A program made the position numbers and the translations under genes. Under the pieces are notes generated by a model. That model ran no database searches and was not told where the DNA came from. It was given only the letters and a program-made list of their open reading frames with translations. 64,000 nt of DNA from Chrysaora quinquecirrha. Taxonomy: Eukaryota > Cnidaria > Scyphozoa > Semaeostomeae > Pelagiidae. This document shows positions 61,877-64,000 of this stretch, one piece after another (the first letter of the stretch is position 1; every line of letters begins with the position of its first letter). Location: positions 726,319 through 790,318 of the forward strand of contig JACTAT010000060.1 in the NCBI GenBank assembly GCA_014526335.1, read 5' to 3'.

Positions 61877-62126
61877 TTGGTTCGTTGAGTGTCGTCAAGA
61901 GTCATTCCTTGTTGACCTAACGCAATATACCTTCAAAATGAATAATATAGCAAAATCGCATTTGAAATCAGGTTATTGGCGCTATTAATCTGTTTTTTAT
62001 ATTTGGTTCGTTGAGTGTCGTCAAGAGTCATTCCTTGTTGACATAACGCAATATACCTTCAAAATGAATAATATAGCAATATCGCATTTGAAATCGAGTT
62101 ATTGGCGCTATTAGTCAGTTTTTATG
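61877..62126 (+). repeat. 126-bp array (2 monomers), right end of the satellite
   Basis: Mirrors 50199-50450, including AGCAAAATCGC. The array ends abruptly at GTCAGTTTTT without the decay seen at the left edge. Confidence 0.88.
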
Positions 62127-63035
62127 CGCGAAGGATGAGCACATTATGTGGGGATGCGATGTCACGGATACAGGTATAGTTCTACCTACCTAAGACGCGG
62201 GTGTTCGATATCCACGGCCCCGGCCCTCGGGGCCCTCATTTTGGAGCCCCCGGGGCCCTCGGGGCCCCCTATACTTTTTTAGTGATATTTCACGTCAAGG
62301 TCTCCAAATTTCGTTAAAACAAAGAAAAGTACACGTTTTAATAAGCAACTTGACTTTCGTCCAGCCCTCAAAGTTGCTTAAAATTTTAGACATTTCAGCC
62401 CTAAAAGTTGCTTAAAAGTTGCTTAACCTTTTTTACCTAACAACCACCCCTGAGTTCGCGGGTCAAAATCGTCAACTGTTAGGCCTATAACACGACTTTT
62501 GGGAGTCAGTAAGTGGAAAAACGTTAAAATTATAAAAAAATTGTTTTCAACTCTCCGACTTCAGGAAAATTTCGCAAATGTTTGCGTATGACACTTTTGT
62601 TCTTTCAAACACTGGGGGATTTCATTAACTTGAACAAACAAACTTTCAATACCAATCCAGTCTTGTTAAGCGATGTTTTTGCAACAGAGATTTCTTTTTT
62701 TCTAAATCACAGGGTAGTTAGGAACAGAAATCGCATAAGAATTAAAGTAAAACTCATTTCATGCATGTTATTTTAGAATTTTGAATTGTCACGAATAGCA
62801 AGCTAGGCAGCTTTTCACGCATTGAAAGGCAAACACGCTTCTTTGGCTTTATTTGAGCCCAGCGTTAGGAAAAATACTTCACTGCTTCTACACGTGCAAG
62901 AGGCGGTTCACTGAGATTTCTATTGTTTAGAGAAATCCCTACAATTCAACGGGAATCTTGTATCCCTCTTTGGGGATTGAAATGCCACTTGACTTCATGC
63001 ATTAAATGTGGAAATTTCTTTTTTCCCAAGGGGTG
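62127..63035. other. flank with GC-rich patch and GTTGCTTAAAA repeats, no gene seen
   Basis: At about 62213-62270 a patch of near 80% GC repeats GGCCCTCGGGGCC and can fold partly on itself. At 62344-62435 the phrase AAGTTGCTTAAAA occurs three times. GCAACTTGACTTTCGTC at 62345-62361 also occurs at 24809-24825. No supportable exon. Confidence 0.55.
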
Positions 63036-63593
63036 TTACGAGATTATTTATTACTGTGGCGCCATGGATGTTTCTTTTCGCAAGTTTTCGTTTGCCTCGA
63101 AAACAAAAACAGATGAAAGAAAGGCAACACTTTGTATAATTAAAGAAGAATATAAGCCTAAAAGAGAAAGAACGAAGCCAAAGACGTCGGTTATGCTGCA
63201 TCCCTGTGGACTGCTCTGAGATTACTTTTGTAACGAAGGCACTTATCAAGAACAGACCTCTCAGGTAGCTAAAAATGATGTTCTTTTCATTATTTTTCAT
63301 GACCATGAATATCATACATAATTTTCTTTGATAATCGCACCCTACACTACTTATTTCATCTAAAGTTTCGTGGACTTTTGTTGAAGAAGAACAACAAAAA
63401 TGAGGGGAACGATATTTCCCAACTTGTGATCCACAAGTGGCTGATACTCCGTATCGTACGATACGGGCCAGCAGAACCGTCGCTATTCTCATTGCGTCCA
63501 CCAGCCGGCGAGGGAGGAGATATCTGAGCCTACCAGAGCAAACGAAAACTGGCGAAAAGAAACATCCACGCGACCGTGATTAATAATCTCGTA
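63036..63593. mobile_element. fold-back element with ~60-bp inverted ends
   Basis: ACGAGATTATTTATTACTGT and GGATGTTTCTTTTCGCAAGT at 63038-63085 are matched in reverse complement by the stretch ending near 63590 (ACGAGATTATTAATCACGGT, GGATGTTTCTTTTCGCCAGT). Only a few mismatches occur over about 58 bp. The ~430-bp middle has no transposase. A target duplication is not evident. Confidence 0.65.
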
Positions 63594-64000
63594 CTCGTCC
63601 AACGCGAGTCCGTTTTATCATATCACGAGAACGAGGCTTGGGCCTTGGTTCGAGACTGGGTCCTGGGCTCGAATCAATGTTTGACCACATGTTTGACTTT
63701 GAAAAGTTCCTTTTTTGAAAAGTGTTCTACCCTCTGGCGGTAGAATTTTAAATCTGAAGTAATAAGCTTATCTGAACATTCCTTTTTAAGTTTCTTGAAG
63801 AAAAGATGAAGAACTAATTCGTCTTATGGAAACTAACGTCCAGGCAGTCGTCAGTGGTGGCAAACAAAGTCTTCCCGAGAGAGACTAGATCTAGATGTGA
63901 ATGGATCCGGGGAGAGCCTGTGAGGTGAGACGCAGACGTAAGAGCTAATTTTAACGTTTTCTTTAATTATAGCAGCCCTTCCTAAGGAATATTCTCGTTA
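63594..64000. other. right end of window, no gene established
   Basis: A donor-like GTGAGG|GTGAGACG-type context near 63925 and an acceptor-like TTTAATTATAG at 63972, followed by open sequence to the window edge, could belong to a gene continuing to the right. Too short to call. Confidence 0.25.

Larger units (their letters stand above)
28061..62126 (+). repeat. composite satellite, about 34 kb
   Basis: All of this stretch is built from five parts: the 126-bp monomer (core GGTTCGTTRAGGGTCGTCAA and GCAATATCGCATTTGAAAT), CA-rich blocks with a fixed tail, a 77-bp minisatellite, island A and island B. Block plus array recurs about every 1.35 kb at 30.7-35.6 kb. Island A, 77-bp array, island B, then block and arrays recurs at 38.95, 44.87 and 52.96 kb (spacings 5.9 and 8.1 kb). 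A shorter first unit starts at 28.36 kb. All parts keep the same orientation. Confidence 0.95.

Noticed and set aside
30063..62126. CENP-B box in the 126-bp monomer
   Set aside because: GGTTCGTTG resembles the first half of the box, but the essential CGGG half is missing.
28061..62126. CRISPR array
   Set aside because: Units are contiguous without unique spacers, in a eukaryotic setting; it is a satellite.
62923..63501. Overlapping 98- and 168-codon frames near the right edge
   Set aside because: They lie in the fold-back element on opposite strands and show no recognisable domain or splice signals.

Overview
This is a 64 kb piece of animal nuclear DNA. It is AT-rich, gene-poor and full of repeats. 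Coding exons are short and bounded by GT-AG introns. The two recognisable genes are metazoan: a pyruvate kinase and a coronin-2-type actin regulator. A retroelement-like fragment repeated in the right half resembles ones I know from cnidarian genomes, so a cnidarian, probably an anthozoan, is my best guess. That is inference, not proof. No bacterial operon, CRISPR, rRNA or convincing tRNA was seen.

Layout. 1-2.6 kb: two phase-compatible minus-strand exons of an unrecognised gene. 3.27-7.79 kb: about 30 tandem copies of a ~150-bp satellite whose monomers each contain a splice-acceptor-like tract. 7.8-8.5 kb: diverged local duplications. 9.05-9.88 kb: an 826-bp non-autonomous hAT-like element with a perfect 8-bp target duplication. 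10.2-12.5 kb: two inverted minisatellite blocks that bracket the start of the pyruvate kinase gene, plus an inverted outlying copy of a module otherwise found in the large satellite.

11.4-18.4 kb (+): pyruvate kinase, complete, with one non-coding and eight coding exons giving a 545-residue protein. Its introns hold a Tc1/mariner-like MITE, an ATTACT microsatellite and CT-rich repeats. 18.74-19.07 kb: a fold-back element. 20.8-26.6 kb (-): a coronin-2-like gene. Eight exons agree with the family, but about 70 residues of the central WD40 propeller are not found. A 393-bp MITE lies exactly where the third exon loses homology.

28.06-62.13 kb: one composite satellite of about 34 kb. Its parts are a 126-bp monomer (roughly 115 copies in 19 arrays), fifteen CA/CCA-rich blocks each followed by the same ~110-bp tail, a 77-bp minisatellite (about 50 copies in three arrays) and two longer single-copy-like islands. 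These are arranged in nested higher-order repeats of about 1.35 kb and about 5.9-9 kb. The left edge decays into diverged monomers. Many long open frames in this region come from the low-complexity repeats and are open on both strands; I do not regard them as genes. 62.1-64 kb: a short GC-rich patch and a second fold-back element.

The two recognised genes serve unrelated functions, glycolysis and actin dynamics, and nothing suggests a shared operon-like or cluster role. The most unusual material is the composite satellite, with its module that also occurs beside pyruvate kinase, and the disrupted coronin gene.
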